Source: Comamonas sp. KCTC 72670
Lineage (GTDB): Bacteria > Myxococcota > Myxococcia > Myxococcales > Myxococcaceae
DNA: 64,000 bases
Assembly (NCBI GenBank): GCA_014656495.1
Contig: BNCN01000006.1
Span: 248,001 to 312,000, forward strand
Reading direction: 5' to 3'
The notes under the pieces are model-generated. The model was not told the DNA's origin and made no database searches. It was given only the letters and a program-made list of their open reading frames with translations. This document shows positions 53,625-62,888 of the stretch, in pieces. Every line of letters starts with the position of its first letter. Positions within the stretch are counted from its first letter, which is position 1. Both the position numbers and the translations under genes were made by a program.

Positions 53625-56414
53625 TCAGTGCCAGGGATACGTCACGAGGCCCTGGGCCGTGCCCACGTAGCGGAGCCGCTCGGAGGTCACGAGCAGCGCG
53701 CCCACGTCCGGGTCTGGCAGTCCTTCCTCCGTGCCGAAGTGGCTGACGACGTCCGCCGTCAGGTCGTAGCGCACCAGCCCTCCCTTCGTGCCGGCCCAGA
53801 GGATGTCCCGGGACACGCCGCTCCCGGCGTGCTGTCGTTCGAAGTGGAGCGCGCGGACCTCCTCGTCCTGCAAGCCCCAGGGCGCGTTTCGCAGCGCCGG
53901 ACCGGGCTGCCCCAACGCGCTGAAGCCCATCCGCGTCCCCGCGAACACCTGTCCCTCGGGGCCCACCGCGACGGACAGGACGTCGTCGTCGAGGACGGCG
54001 GGCGGCGTGTGGAACACCACTGACACCGTGGCGAGCCCGGGCTCGAAGTCCTCTTCCTCCCAGAGGGTGATTTCCGCCAGCCCGCCGGAGGTGGCCGCCC
54101 AGGCCGTCACGTGCCGAGGCGTGGAGACAGGGGAGATGACGAGCTGCCGCACCTCACGGCCTTCCAGCAGCCGGCGTCCTCCCACGGTGCCCGCGCGGCC
54201 TCCGGCCGAAGGGTCGCTCGCGCGGGTGAGGATGAGGCCATGGCGCGTGCCCAGCAGCAGCACGTCCGGCGTCGCCCAGGCGGCCAGGGCGGTGACGGCC
54301 GCGCCCAGCATCGCCCCCGCGTGGCGTGTGCAGGTGCCACGCACGCACCGGTGAAGGGAGGCTCCGTCCGTGCCCACGAAGAGCGCCTCGTCGTCCGCGC
54401 TCCGCAGGGTGAACAGCGAACGCGCGGGCGCATCCACCGCCAGCCGGGGGACGGCGCTGGACTCCGCATGGACCCAGGGTGACGCGCCGTCCGCATAGCG
54501 AAGGCCGTCTGCTGTCTGCGCCATCGCCACCACCGGCCGCTGCGCGCCGGGCACCGCGCTCAACAACTGGGCGCGGCCGGGCGGCAGCACCGTGAAGGAG
54601 GTCGCGGCCCGGCCCACCGCGCCGAGTGAGTCCTTCGCCGTGAGGACCGTCGTGTGTCGCCCGGCGCTCGGGACGGCGAGGGTGGCGGTGAGCAGCGGCG
54701 GCACGGTGACGGTGAGCAGGTTGCCGGACAGATTGTCGAGCCACGTCAGCTCGGTGATGCTGCCCATGGGAGACACCGCCCTCGCGGAGCCGGTGAGCAG
54801 CACGGCCTGGCCCTCGACGCAGGGGCCCCGGCTGCAATCGAGGAGGCCTTGCGTCACGGCGTCAATCCGCGCCTCGGGCGCGCCATTCACATTCACGGCC
54901 ACGGTGGCCGCGCACGCCAGGCCCCACGGGTCTGTCGCGGTGAGCGTCAGCACATGGCGGCCCGGCATCGTCAGGCGCTTCGTGGTGGTGCTCGGGCCGT
55001 GGGCCAGCGCGCCGTCCCGCGAGGACACCCACGTGTAGCGCAGGCCCGCCCGGGCATCCTCGGCGTCCGTCGCGGAGCCCAGGAGCGCCAGCGGCACGCC
55101 CGCGTTCACGACGGCTTCGGGAAGCGGGGCCTGGATGGCGCAGTCGCTGGGCGACGTGTTGACGATGACGCGCACGGGCCGCTCCACGCAGCCACGCAGC
55201 GCCGGGTCATCGGGGTCCACCGCGCACGCGGACAGCACCTGGGCGCCCGCCACGGCCAGCACCGCGTTGACCGTCTCTCCCGAGCCCAGGGGCGTGGGCT
55301 CCACGTTGGTGGTCCAGATGGGGGCCAGCCACCGCTCCGTCTCCGGGTCGACGCAGGTCGCGCGCAGCGTGCTCGGGACGCCCTGGCGCAGACGGGGGCT
55401 CTCGCGGGTGGGCAGCTCCATCTCACAGCGGGGCGGGAGGTTGGTGACCAGCCGCACCCGCACGCTGTCCACCGCGGCGTTGCCCAGCCCGTCGACCACG
55501 CGCGCCGTCACCGCGTAGTCGCCGGGCGTGGTGAAGGTGTGCGTCAGCGCCGGGCCGCGTCCCAGGCGCCGGCCGGACGGCGCCAGCGCCCACTCCACGG
55601 CGCCGTCCAGGTTCCCCGGGCCGCCTTCGGCATGGAAGTCCTGGGCGGTGGCGTGAAAGCGGACGGCCGCGCCATGGGGCGGGGCTTCCCCCTGTTTCAC
55701 GAAGACCTCGGCGGCCTCGGGTTGGGTGATGCGCACGGTGGGCGCCCGGATGGGGCGCACCGTGACGCGCACGGTGGCGGACGCGGGGACGCCGGTGGCC
55801 GGGTCCACCGCGGTGCAGCGGAGCGTGTCCTCGCCCGCGACGGATAGCGTCGCCCGCACCACGTCACCGGTGGGCAGCGGACCGGACAGGGCGGAGGTCC
55901 ACTGCACCGCGCGGCCGCTCAGGCGCACGCCCTGCTCCGTCATCGCCACGCACTCCAGCCCCAGCACCTCGCCCAGGTTGAACACGCTGCCCGGCGCGGG
56001 CCGCGTCACGGTGGCCACGGGGGCCCCTCTCGCGAGCACCGTCAACGCCAGGGAGGCGCTGGCGGCCAGCCCCCCGGTGTCCATGACGGACGCGGTCAGC
56101 AGCTGCTCCCCCGGCTCCTGGAAGACGAGGTTGGCGCGCGCGCCCCGCGCGAGCTGGCCTTCGACGGACGCCACCCACAGCACGCTCGCGTTCAGCGTGG
56201 CGCCGTCCTCCGCGTCCTCGACGACGGCCTCCACGTCCACCGGCTGTCCCACGCGGAGCGCGGTGATGTCCGAGGTCAGGTGGAGCGACAGGCGAGGCGC
56301 GGTGTTGGTGGCGGCCGCGGGAGGCAGTGGCCGCCGCGGCTCACAGCCCCACATCGAAACAGCACCGAGGACCCCCAGGACGAGCCGCGGCTTCGAAGTG
56401 GCGCGCCGTGCCAC
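53625..56414 (-). CDS. Ig-like-repeat and propeller lipoprotein
   Basis: 929 residues from GTG 56414, 4 bases after the stop of the upstream gene. A signal peptide with lipobox-like MWGC (C24) is followed by at least five immunoglobulin/PKD-like repeats (about 40-600) with recurring VxVEAVVEDAEDG, TxTF-PGxYxVTxxVxDxxG strands and paired cysteines. The C-terminal ~270 residues look like a beta-propeller with blades such as DILWAGTKGGLVRYDL and RYVGTAQGLVTY, similar to sensor propellers. Likely an outer-surface sensor or binding protein, last gene of the sigma/caspase operon. Confidence 0.75.
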   Translation of the reverse strand: MARRATSKPRLVLGVLGAVSMWGCEPRRPLPPAAATNTAPRLSLHLTSDITALRVGQPVDVEAVVEDAEDGATLNASVLWVASVEGQLARGARANLVFQEPGEQLLTASVMDTGGLAASASLALTVLARGAPVATVTRPAPGSVFNLGEVLGLECVAMTEQGVRLSGRAVQWTSALSGPLPTGDVVRATLSVAGEDTLRCTAVDPATGVPASATVRVTVRPIRAPTVRITQPEAAEVFVKQGEAPPHGAAVRFHATAQDFHAEGGPGNLDGAVEWALAPSGRRLGRGPALTHTFTTPGDYAVTARVVDGLGNAAVDSVRVRLVTNLPPRCEMELPTRESPRLRQGVPSTLRATCVDPETERWLAPIWTTNVEPTPLGSGETVNAVLAVAGAQVLSACAVDPDDPALRGCVERPVRVIVNTSPSDCAIQAPLPEAVVNAGVPLALLGSATDAEDARAGLRYTWVSSRDGALAHGPSTTTKRLTMPGRHVLTLTATDPWGLACAATVAVNVNGAPEARIDAVTQGLLDCSRGPCVEGQAVLLTGSARAVSPMGSITELTWLDNLSGNLLTVTVPPLLTATLAVPSAGRHTTVLTAKDSLGAVGRAATSFTVLPPGRAQLLSAVPGAQRPVVAMAQTADGLRYADGASPWVHAESSAVPRLAVDAPARSLFTLRSADDEALFVGTDGASLHRCVRGTCTRHAGAMLGAAVTALAAWATPDVLLLGTRHGLILTRASDPSAGGRAGTVGGRRLLEGREVRQLVISPVSTPRHVTAWAATSGGLAEITLWEEEDFEPGLATVSVVFHTPPAVLDDDVLSVAVGPEGQVFAGTRMGFSALGQPGPALRNAPWGLQDEEVRALHFERQHAGSGVSRDILWAGTKGGLVRYDLTADVVSHFGTEEGLPDPDVGALLVTSERLRYVGTAQGLVTYPWH

Positions 56415-56418
56415 GGGC

Positions 56419-57558
56419 TCACGTCCTGGGCAGGCACACGAGGCCCGCCGGCGAAGTCCCACAGCGGCGTTGGCTCGGGCAATCGCTGTCGGCCACACAC
56501 GTCACCGTGCAGGCGCCGCGGAGGCAGATTCCGTCCGTCAGTCCCAGCTCGTGGCAGCTCGCGTTGCTGGTGCAGGGCGCGTCGAGCCGGCGCACGGCAT
56601 GGCAACCGGCGAAGCGCGCGGCATCCGGCAGGCACCGCCCCGTCTGGCACGTGAAGCCCGGCGCGCAGCGGGCCGCGCAGTCCTCGTCCGGGAGGCTCTG
56701 GGCTCCGGAGGGGGCGTCATCGTCATCGTCCGTGTCCCCGGCGCTGCACCGGGACACGCAGGCGGCGCTGCCTTCGGGCAAGACCTCGCAGTGGCTCCCG
56801 GGGGCACATTGCCAATCACCCGTGCAGGGCGCGCAGAGCGGGCCGGGGCCTTCGCAGCGGTTGCCCCGGCAGGACAAGCCAGGCGCGCAGTGCGAATTGC
56901 CGAAGCACTCCAGGCACTTCGAGTTGGGGGCGCACACCAGCCCCTCCTCGCAGCCGACGACCTCGCACCCCAGGTTGAGGAGCGCTTCGTCCACCTCCAG
57001 GTCGACCTTGAGCTCCTTGCGCTCGCCGGGGCCCGCGCAAGCCTCGGCGCGGGTGGGTGGGAAGCCCGTGGCCACGACCTGCACCGTGTAGCAGCCGTCC
57101 GGCAGGGGGCCCACGCGCAGCCGCCCCCGCGCGTCCAACAGGAGGCGCTGGAAGGGGGTGCCCTCCACGGAGACCTCGGCCGCAGACAGGCGGAAGCCGT
57201 TGGTCGTCTTCACCCGCATGTCGAAGAAGCCCGCGGGGGTGGGCGATACCGGTTGGACCTGGACGGACTGGCCTCCCAGCACGTCCACGCGGACGCGCGC
57301 GGCCTTGTCGGCGGTGGCCACGATGAACAGCTCGGCGGGGCCCGCGGGGATGCCCTCCAGCGTGAAGCGGCCATCCGCCTCCACGTGGCTGCTCAGGCCG
57401 GGCTGGTCCACCAGGGACACCATGGCCACGGCCGCGTCGCTCTCCGTGAGCTGGCCGTGCACGGTGCCCACGCGAAAGGGCGCGTTCTCCAGGTTGCCGC
57501 AGGCGGCAGCGCCCACCAGCAGCAGCGAGGTCCACGCGATTTGAAACATCGAGCGCAT
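56419..57558 (-). CDS. Cys-rich lipoprotein with carboxypeptidase-regulatory-like domains
   Basis: 379 residues. Lipobox GAAAC (C20). Two beta-sandwich segments follow (about 30-190; DGRFTLEGIPAGPAELFIVA and GPLPDGCYTVQVVATGFPP), then some twenty cysteines in short loops (about 200-379; CFGNSHCAPGLSCRGNRC and others), with an acid patch DTDDDDDA. The pattern resembles extracellular Cys-rich modules of myxobacterial surface proteins. Its start overlaps the stop of the caspase gene by one base, so it is tightly coupled. Confidence 0.75.
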   Translation of the reverse strand: MRSMFQIAWTSLLLVGAAACGNLENAPFRVGTVHGQLTESDAAVAMVSLVDQPGLSSHVEADGRFTLEGIPAGPAELFIVATADKAARVRVDVLGGQSVQVQPVSPTPAGFFDMRVKTTNGFRLSAAEVSVEGTPFQRLLLDARGRLRVGPLPDGCYTVQVVATGFPPTRAEACAGPGERKELKVDLEVDEALLNLGCEVVGCEEGLVCAPNSKCLECFGNSHCAPGLSCRGNRCEGPGPLCAPCTGDWQCAPGSHCEVLPEGSAACVSRCSAGDTDDDDDAPSGAQSLPDEDCAARCAPGFTCQTGRCLPDAARFAGCHAVRRLDAPCTSNASCHELGLTDGICLRGACTVTCVADSDCPSQRRCGTSPAGLVCLPRT

Positions 57559-59198
57559 CAGAAGCGATATCCCGCGCCGGCCCAGCCACCCGTGAAACCC
57601 ACGGCCTGCCCCTGCCCGTCCACGACGACATACGTCAACATGAGCTGCGCCTGCGTCATCAGCTCCAGCCGCTCGCCCACGCGCCACACGATTCCGCCCA
57701 CCACGCCGGGGCTGACGGTGAAATACCGCTGCCCCTGGGAGGCTGCGTCTACGTCAAAGGACCGCCCCAGGTACAGGCCGGCCACACGCGGCCCCGCGAA
57801 CAGCGTCAGCCGCTCCCACCGCCAGAGGTAGGGCAGGGCGGCGCCCGCGGAGAACGTGTTGTACCGGAAGGGCACCTCGCTCGCCGGGGTGAGCTGGAGC
57901 CGCCGCTTGCCGGTGCTGAAGGCGACGTCGAAGAGCAGGGCGAAGTCCTCGAGGGGTTGGTCCTCCAAGCGCAGGGACAGCGCCACCTCGGGAGCCACGG
58001 GCAGCAACTCCGCGCGGCTGCGAGCGTCCGCGAAGGAGAACATCCCGCCCATCAGCGACAGGGAGCGGCGCGGGAAGGCTTCCGCCAGCAGCCGCTCCAG
58101 GGGCAGCCGGTCGCCCACGGCCACGTCCACGTCGCGGCGCATGAGCAGGGCGTCGCCCTTGGTCAGCTCCACCGTGCGCTTGCCGGGCGTCACCGCCGCG
58201 CCGCCGGGCAGCTCGGTGCGCGGCTCGCCGTCCACCTTCAGGGTGAAGCCGTCCAGGCGCGGGTTGTAGGAGAACAGCTCGGGGCGCCCCGTCCGGGTGA
58301 TGCTGCCGGAGAGCACCACCGGGTCCGCGCCCACCTCCAGGATTTCGGCGGACGGGCGCTGCCGTCCCTCGGTGAAGGCGAAGGTGCGGCGGCGTGCGTG
58401 GTCATGGGCCTCGGTGGCGGTGACCGCGCCGTCGCCGTTGCGGTCCGCGGCGCCGCTCAGCCCGTCGATGAGGAAGTGGGTGTAGATGTCGTTGCGCAGG
58501 CCCTCGTCCTCACGCGCCGTCTCGCCCCAGTCGCAGGCGGCGAACACCATGGACGCGCGGGAGGACTCTTCCATGGGGCGGGCGTAGAAGCCGGCCTTGA
58601 TGCCGGCCAGCTCCGCCTTCAGCTCCTTGGGCAGCAGGGACTTGCCGCTGCCGCTGTGGCAGGTGGCCAGCACCAGCATGCGCCTGCGGCTGGCCAGCCC
58701 GTCGAACTCCGCCTTCAGCGCGTCCATGCTCAGCGCCGTCTGGGGGATGTTGCGGTACGCCGCGTCCCGCGTGACGAGGTAGCGCCGCAGCTCGCCCTTC
58801 GCGTCGCGCGCCAGCGTGCCGTGCGCGGAGAAGTAGACGACCACGACGTCATCGGGCCGGTTCGCTTCCTTCTTGAGCTGCCGGAGCGCGGCGAGGATGG
58901 CCTCGCGGGTGGTGTCCTCGCGGCGGGTGAGCACGCGCACCTGGTCGAAGCGTCCTCGCGCCGGGTCCTTGAGCGCCGCGCCCAGGTCCCTCGCGTCCTT
59001 GCCGGTGTAGCGCAGCCCCTGCCAGCGCGGGTCATCGAACGAGGCGATGCCCACCAGCAGGGCCATCCGGCGCGGCTGGTAGGCGCTGGACAGCGACGCC
59101 TCGTCGAGCTCGAGCGGAACCAGGCCCCCCTTCACGCCCGAGGAGGGCGCCGCGCACGCGGCCAGGCACGTCAGGAGGATGGGGAGGAGTCGCCGCAC
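57558..59198 (-). CDS. caspase-domain (C14) lipoprotein with EF-hand loop and beta-barrel-like C-terminus
   Basis: 546 residues. Lipobox LAAC (C15) predicts an envelope lipoprotein. The caspase-fold domain (about 42-250) has the dyad H126 in FSAHG and C180 in LATCHSG. An EF-hand loop, D252-x-N-x-D-G-x-V-x-x-x-E263 ([12 protein letters not shown]), follows at once. A linker (about 300-380) leads to amphipathic beta-strands to the end, closing with Phe (GAGYRF) as in outer-membrane barrels. The arrangement suggests a Ca2+-responsive protease held at the outer membrane. It starts 10 bases after the anti-sigma stop. Confidence 0.85.
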   Translation of the reverse strand: MRRLLPILLTCLAACAAPSSGVKGGLVPLELDEASLSSAYQPRRMALLVGIASFDDPRWQGLRYTGKDARDLGAALKDPARGRFDQVRVLTRREDTTREAILAALRQLKKEANRPDDVVVVYFSAHGTLARDAKGELRRYLVTRDAAYRNIPQTALSMDALKAEFDGLASRRRMLVLATCHSGSGKSLLPKELKAELAGIKAGFYARPMEESSRASMVFAACDWGETAREDEGLRNDIYTHFLIDGLSGAADRNGDGAVTATEAHDHARRRTFAFTEGRQRPSAEILEVGADPVVLSGSITRTGRPELFSYNPRLDGFTLKVDGEPRTELPGGAAVTPGKRTVELTKGDALLMRRDVDVAVGDRLPLERLLAEAFPRRSLSLMGGMFSFADARSRAELLPVAPEVALSLRLEDQPLEDFALLFDVAFSTGKRRLQLTPASEVPFRYNTFSAGAALPYLWRWERLTLFAGPRVAGLYLGRSFDVDAASQGQRYFTVSPGVVGGIVWRVGERLELMTQAQLMLTYVVVDGQGQAVGFTGGWAGAGYRF

Positions 59199-59208
59199 GA
59201 GGAACCGT

Positions 59209-60012
59209 TCAAGGACGATTCTGGCCGTTTCGGACTCGCACGTCGAACCGGATCACCGCCAGTGCGGTGTGCTCCCACGTCGGGTTTTCGCCCTCCAACA
59301 GTTCCCTCACGGCTTCCGCCGGAGGCGGCCCGCCCGCGGACCCGACCAGCCACAGCGTCACGAGTCCGCTTTCTCCCGCGAGGCTCACGCCCGCGAGGCC
59401 CTGGGGCCCCTGCAGGTCGTGCGTTCCCGCCACCAGCGGGAACTCGCCCAGCAGCTCCGGTGGTTCGCCCGCGCGTTGCTCGAAGAGCAGGGCGGTGCCC
59501 GCTTCGGTGGCGTGGTAGCGCAGCAGCAGCACGTCCGCGTCCGTCACCACGCTGTCCGGGTCCAGGCGCCGGAGGGCGCCTCCGTCATCGCGCGCTGCCA
59601 CGGACAGCTCCAGCGCGATGCGCGCCGCGCCGCCCTTCTGCCCGGTCCAGGGCGCGGTCGAATCTCCCGAGCCCGCCGCCCGCATGCGGGGGAGCAGCAC
59701 CACGGCGAGCAGGCAGGCCGCGATGCTCCCCGCCACCAGTCCCCAGCGACGGATGCCGGGGCGCTGGGGCTGCATCGCGCGGCGCACCCGGGCCAGGCCC
59801 ACCTCGTCCAGCGGCGCCTCCTGGGACGCGCGAGGGGCCAGCCCCAGGAGCAGCGAATCCACCTGGCCGTCGAGCAGGCCTGGGCCGTCGTGGGCGGCGA
59901 GGAACGCCTCGCAGGTGTCGCACGGGTGGGCCAGATGCTCCGCGAAGTACTTCACCGTCGCCGCGTCCTGGTGGGTCAAGGCGCGCAGCGCGCCATCATC
60001 CAGGTGTCTCAT
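59209..60012 (-). CDS. membrane anti-sigma factor
   Basis: 267 residues from the ATG at 60012 (GTG 60018 possible). N-terminal zinc-binding anti-sigma motif HLAHPCDTC (C31, C34), then one membrane helix at about 87-107 ([19 protein letters not shown]) and an extracytoplasmic beta-rich domain ending in [13 protein letters not shown]. The layout matches anti-sigma factors that are released by proteolysis. The sigma gene ends 6 bases upstream and the caspase gene follows. Confidence 0.85.
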   Translation of the reverse strand: MRHLDDGALRALTHQDAATVKYFAEHLAHPCDTCEAFLAAHDGPGLLDGQVDSLLLGLAPRASQEAPLDEVGLARVRRAMQPQRPGIRRWGLVAGSIAACLLAVVLLPRMRAAGSGDSTAPWTGQKGGAARIALELSVAARDDGGALRRLDPDSVVTDADVLLLRYHATEAGTALLFEQRAGEPPELLGEFPLVAGTHDLQGPQGLAGVSLAGESGLVTLWLVGSAGGPPPAEAVRELLEGENPTWEHTALAVIRFDVRVRNGQNRP

Positions 60013-60018
60013 GCGCAC

Positions 60019-60594
60019 TCACTCCCACCGGCCGGCGAGGACTCGCCGCAGCAGCTCGCGCTTGATGCGAGACCGGAACCGCTCCAGCCGCATCGTCACC
60101 GCGCTTTTTCCCACGCCCAGCTTCTCCGCGATCTCCCGCGCGGACAGCTCCCCCTCGATGTAGAAGAGGTGCACCGTCCGTTTCTCCTCGCCCTCCGGCA
60201 GCTCCGCGATGAGCTGCCGCACCACTTCAATGTCGCGCTCCAGTTGGAGGGCCTCGGGGAGGTGGGGGACCGTCTCCGGCTCCGGGTCCGCCACGTCCTC
60301 CTCCAGCCGCCGGGTGCTCGACTTGCGCTCCAGCCGCGTCCGGGCCCGGTTGCGGGCAATGGACAGCAGCCACGACTCGAAGGCCCCCGGCTCCTTCAGG
60401 CGGGGGAGCGCCCGGAACGCCCGGACGAATGTCTCCTGGATGACGTCTTCCACCTCATCCGGGTCCAGTGGGGCGAAGCCGCCCACCAGCCGCGCCACCT
60501 GTGGACGCGTGCGTCGGTAGAGCTCGCTGAAGGCAGACGCCTGCCCCAGCGATGCCCGCCGTACCCACTCCGTCAGTCCCTCCGACGCACCCAC
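60019..60594 (-). CDS. ECF-type RNA polymerase sigma factor
   Basis: 191 residues from GTG 60594, chosen because GGAGG lies 4 bases upstream; an in-frame GTG at 60648 would add 18 Gly/Ala-rich residues. Region 2: [20 protein letters not shown] and [20 protein letters not shown]. Region 4: [34 protein letters not shown]. It heads a five-gene unit with its anti-sigma, a caspase-domain lipoprotein and two surface lipoproteins, which are probably its targets. Divergent from serC. Confidence 0.88.
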   Translation of the reverse strand: MGASEGLTEWVRRASLGQASAFSELYRRTRPQVARLVGGFAPLDPDEVEDVIQETFVRAFRALPRLKEPGAFESWLLSIARNRARTRLERKSSTRRLEEDVADPEPETVPHLPEALQLERDIEVVRQLIAELPEGEEKRTVHLFYIEGELSAREIAEKLGVGKSAVTMRLERFRSRIKRELLRRVLAGRWE

Positions 60595-60753
60595 CTGTCC
60601 TCCAGACCCCCGAGCCCCGCCGCCGGCCACAGCACCGGTGGACGCCACCGCTTGCCGGGAAGCAGGCGGGCGGCCTTCTTCTCGCTGGCACCCGGGGGGG
60701 CGCTGGGGGGAAGAATGTCTCCGCGGCCGTTCATTTCAAGAAGGGACACTGCC

Positions 60754-61842
60754 ATGCGCATCATCAACTTCAATGCCGGCCCGGCCGGTCTGCCTCTGCC
60801 CGCCCTGGAGCGCGCTCGCGACGAGCTGCTCGACTTCCAGGGCTCCGGCATGTCGGTGATGGAGCACAGCCACCGGGGGCGGGAATACGAAGCCGTTCAC
60901 GACGAAGCCATCTCCTTGTTGACCCGGCTGTTGGGCATCCCCGACACCCATCAGGTCCTGTTCCTCACCGGGGGCGCGTCCCAGCAGTTCGCCCAGGTGC
61001 CGATGAACTTCCTGACCCCGGGCGCCTCCGCCGACTACCTCATGACGGGGGTGTGGAGCGAGAAGGCCTTCGACGAGGCGAAGTACTACGGCACGCCGCG
61101 GGTCGCGGCGAGCACGGCGCGGCCCGACAAGCGCTACACGCGCGTGCCGCGCCAGGACGAGCTGCGCCTGGACCCGAACGCCGCGTACGTCCACCTCACC
61201 AGCAACAACACCATCTTCGGCACGCAGTGGCACACGTTCCCGGACGTGGGCGGCGTGCCGCTGGTGGCGGACATGAGCTCGGACTTCCTGTGGAAGGGCC
61301 TCGACGTCAGCCGCTTCGGGCTCATCTACGCGGGCGCGCAGAAGAACCTCGGACCTTCCGGTGTCACGCTGGTGGTGGCGGACAAGGCGTTCATCTCCCG
61401 CGGCCGCAAGGACATCCCGAAGGTCTTCCGCTACGGCACGCACGCGGAGAACAACTCGCTCTACAACACGCCGCCCACCCTCGCGATCTACCTGGTGCGC
61501 AACGTGCTGGCCTGGGTTCAGTCCGTGGGCGGTCTCTCGCAATTGGAGCAGTGGAACCGGGAAAAAGCCGGGTTGCTCTATGGTGCCATCGACCGGCACG
61601 CGGACTTCTACCGCGCACCGGTGGAGCATGACTCCCGTTCAGTGATGAACGTCGTCTTCCAGCTCCCCTCCGAGGCGTTGGATGCGGCCTTCGTCGCTGA
61701 CGCAAAGCAGCAAGGAATGGTGGGCCTCAAGGGGCACCGCACGGCCGGCGGAATCCGCGTTTCCCTGTACAACGCGGTGAGCGTGGAGAATGTGCGGACG
61801 TTGGTCTCCTTCATGGACCACTTCGTGAAGACACGCGGTTAG
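60754..61842 (+). CDS. serC: phosphoserine aminotransferase SerC
   Basis: 362 residues. PLP enzyme of serine (and vitamin B6) synthesis. Starts [14 protein letters not shown]; the PLP lysine is K197 in [12 protein letters not shown]; substrate-binding region [15 protein letters not shown] near the C-terminus. AAGGGA lies before the ATG at 60754. A longer in-frame reading back to 59179 is antisense to the sigma and anti-sigma genes and is not real. Confidence 0.95.
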   Translation: MRIINFNAGPAGLPLPALERARDELLDFQGSGMSVMEHSHRGREYEAVHDEAISLLTRLLGIPDTHQVLFLTGGASQQFAQVPMNFLTPGASADYLMTGVWSEKAFDEAKYYGTPRVAASTARPDKRYTRVPRQDELRLDPNAAYVHLTSNNTIFGTQWHTFPDVGGVPLVADMSSDFLWKGLDVSRFGLIYAGAQKNLGPSGVTLVVADKAFISRGRKDIPKVFRYGTHAENNSLYNTPPTLAIYLVRNVLAWVQSVGGLSQLEQWNREKAGLLYGAIDRHADFYRAPVEHDSRSVMNVVFQLPSEALDAAFVADAKQQGMVGLKGHRTAGGIRVSLYNAVSVENVRTLVSFMDHFVKTRG

Positions 61843-61883
61843 GCTGCGTCCAACCGCACGGATTACCCACACCCGGAGGATTC

Positions 61884-62441
61884 ATGAAAACGACGCTGAC
61901 CACTGTCGCGCTGTCCCTGCTGCTCGCCGTCCCGGCCTTCGCCAAGGACGTCGCGGGGGTGAAGTACCCGGAGACCGCCACCGTCGAGGGCAAGGAGCTG
62001 AAGCTCAACGGCGTGGGCCTGCGCAAGAAGGTGGTGTTCAAGGTCTACACCGCGGGGCTCTACCTGGAGACGCCGTCGAAGGACGGCGCGGCCATCATCA
62101 GCTCCGACCAGATCAAGCGCGTGCGCATGTACATGCTGCGCGACCTGGACAAGAAGACCATCGTCGAGGCCATTGGTGACGGCTTCAAGAAGAACGCGGG
62201 CAGCAAGCTCGCGGAGCTCCAGCCGAAGCTGGACACCTTCAACGCGGCCATCCCGGACGTGAAGAGCGGTGACGAGCTCATCCTCACGTACATCCCCGGC
62301 AAGGGCACGCAGGTGTCCAGCAAGACGGGCAAGGAGATCTCCGTGGAGGGCAAGGACTTCTCCGACGCGCTCTTCTCCGTCTTCGTCGGGAAGAACCCGG
62401 TGGACGGCAGCCTGCGCGACGGGATGCTCGGCAAGGACTGA
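61884..62441 (+). CDS. secreted chalcone-isomerase-like protein
   Basis: 185 residues with a cleavable signal peptide (about 1-20, ending PAFA). The fold markers KLNGVGLRKKVVFKVYTAGLYLE and RVRMYMLRDLDKKTI match bacterial CHI-like proteins (PF16036). These are periplasmic and their function is unknown; plant relatives bind fatty acids. It lies 41 bases after serC, with a strong hairpin terminator beyond. Confidence 0.85.
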   Translation: MKTTLTTVALSLLLAVPAFAKDVAGVKYPETATVEGKELKLNGVGLRKKVVFKVYTAGLYLETPSKDGAAIISSDQIKRVRMYMLRDLDKKTIVEAIGDGFKKNAGSKLAELQPKLDTFNAAIPDVKSGDELILTYIPGKGTQVSSKTGKEISVEGKDFSDALFSVFVGKNPVDGSLRDGMLGKD

Positions 62442-62467
62442 GTGACGCGCGCCGGATGCGCCGTGGG

Positions 62468-62499
62468 CGCCCCGTGTCTCCTGGGTGAGGCACGGGGCG
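62468..62499 (+). terminator. terminator after the chalcone-isomerase-like gene
   Basis: CGCCCCGTG (62468-62476) pairs with CACGGGGCG (62491-62499); the stem continues inward with one wobble and CTC/GAG, about 13 bp in all around a 6-base loop. A short ATTTT follows at 62505-62509. Confidence 0.6.
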
Positions 62500-62618
62500 T
62501 CGCCATTTTCAGGGGCCGGGTGCAATGGGGCGGGCGCCCGTTCGTAGGCAGGGTGACGGCCGCCGCTGCACGTGGGCGGGAGGTCTGATAGCAACCGGAG
62601 GGCTAGAAGGAGGTCGTC

Positions 62619-62867
62619 ATGGGAATCTGTTCGTGGCTGATACTGGGCGGAATCGCGGGCTGGCTGGCCAGCATCATCAAGGGCACCAACGCGCGCATGG
62701 GCCTGTTCGCCAACATCGCCACCGGCATCGTCGGGAGCATGCTGGGTGGTTTCATCTTCAACCTGATGGGCGGCTCGGGCGTGACGGGCTTCAACCTCTG
62801 GTCGCTGCTGGTGGCGACGGTGGGCTCCGTCATCCTCATCAGCATCGTCCAGGCCCTCCGGAAATGA
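62619..62867 (+). CDS. GlsB/YeaQ/YmgE-type small membrane protein
   Basis: 82 residues with three hydrophobic segments: ICSWLILGGIAGWLASII, NIATGIVGSMLGGFIFNLM, LWSLLVATVGSVILISIV. This is the transglycosylase-associated (PF04226) family of stress-induced inner-membrane proteins. AGAAGGAGG stands directly before the start at 62619. Stands alone; the radical SAM gene converges 21 bases downstream. Confidence 0.88.
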   Translation: MGICSWLILGGIAGWLASIIKGTNARMGLFANIATGIVGSMLGGFIFNLMGGSGVTGFNLWSLLVATVGSVILISIVQALRK

Positions 62868-62888
62868 CGCCGGCCGCCGCGCCTCCGC

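Noticed and set aside
58635-58665. GSGKS in the caspase-domain protein resembling a nucleotide-binding P-loop
   Set aside because: It lies directly after the catalytic TCHSG and no Walker B or NTPase fold accompanies it. Most likely coincidence within the caspase active-site loop.
57957-60065. 702-codon plus-strand frame opposite the caspase and anti-sigma genes
   Set aside because: Shadow of real genes; biased composition and no recognisable motifs.
59179-60753. Long upstream extension of the serC frame
   Set aside because: It is antisense to the sigma and anti-sigma genes, and SerC starts naturally at 60754.
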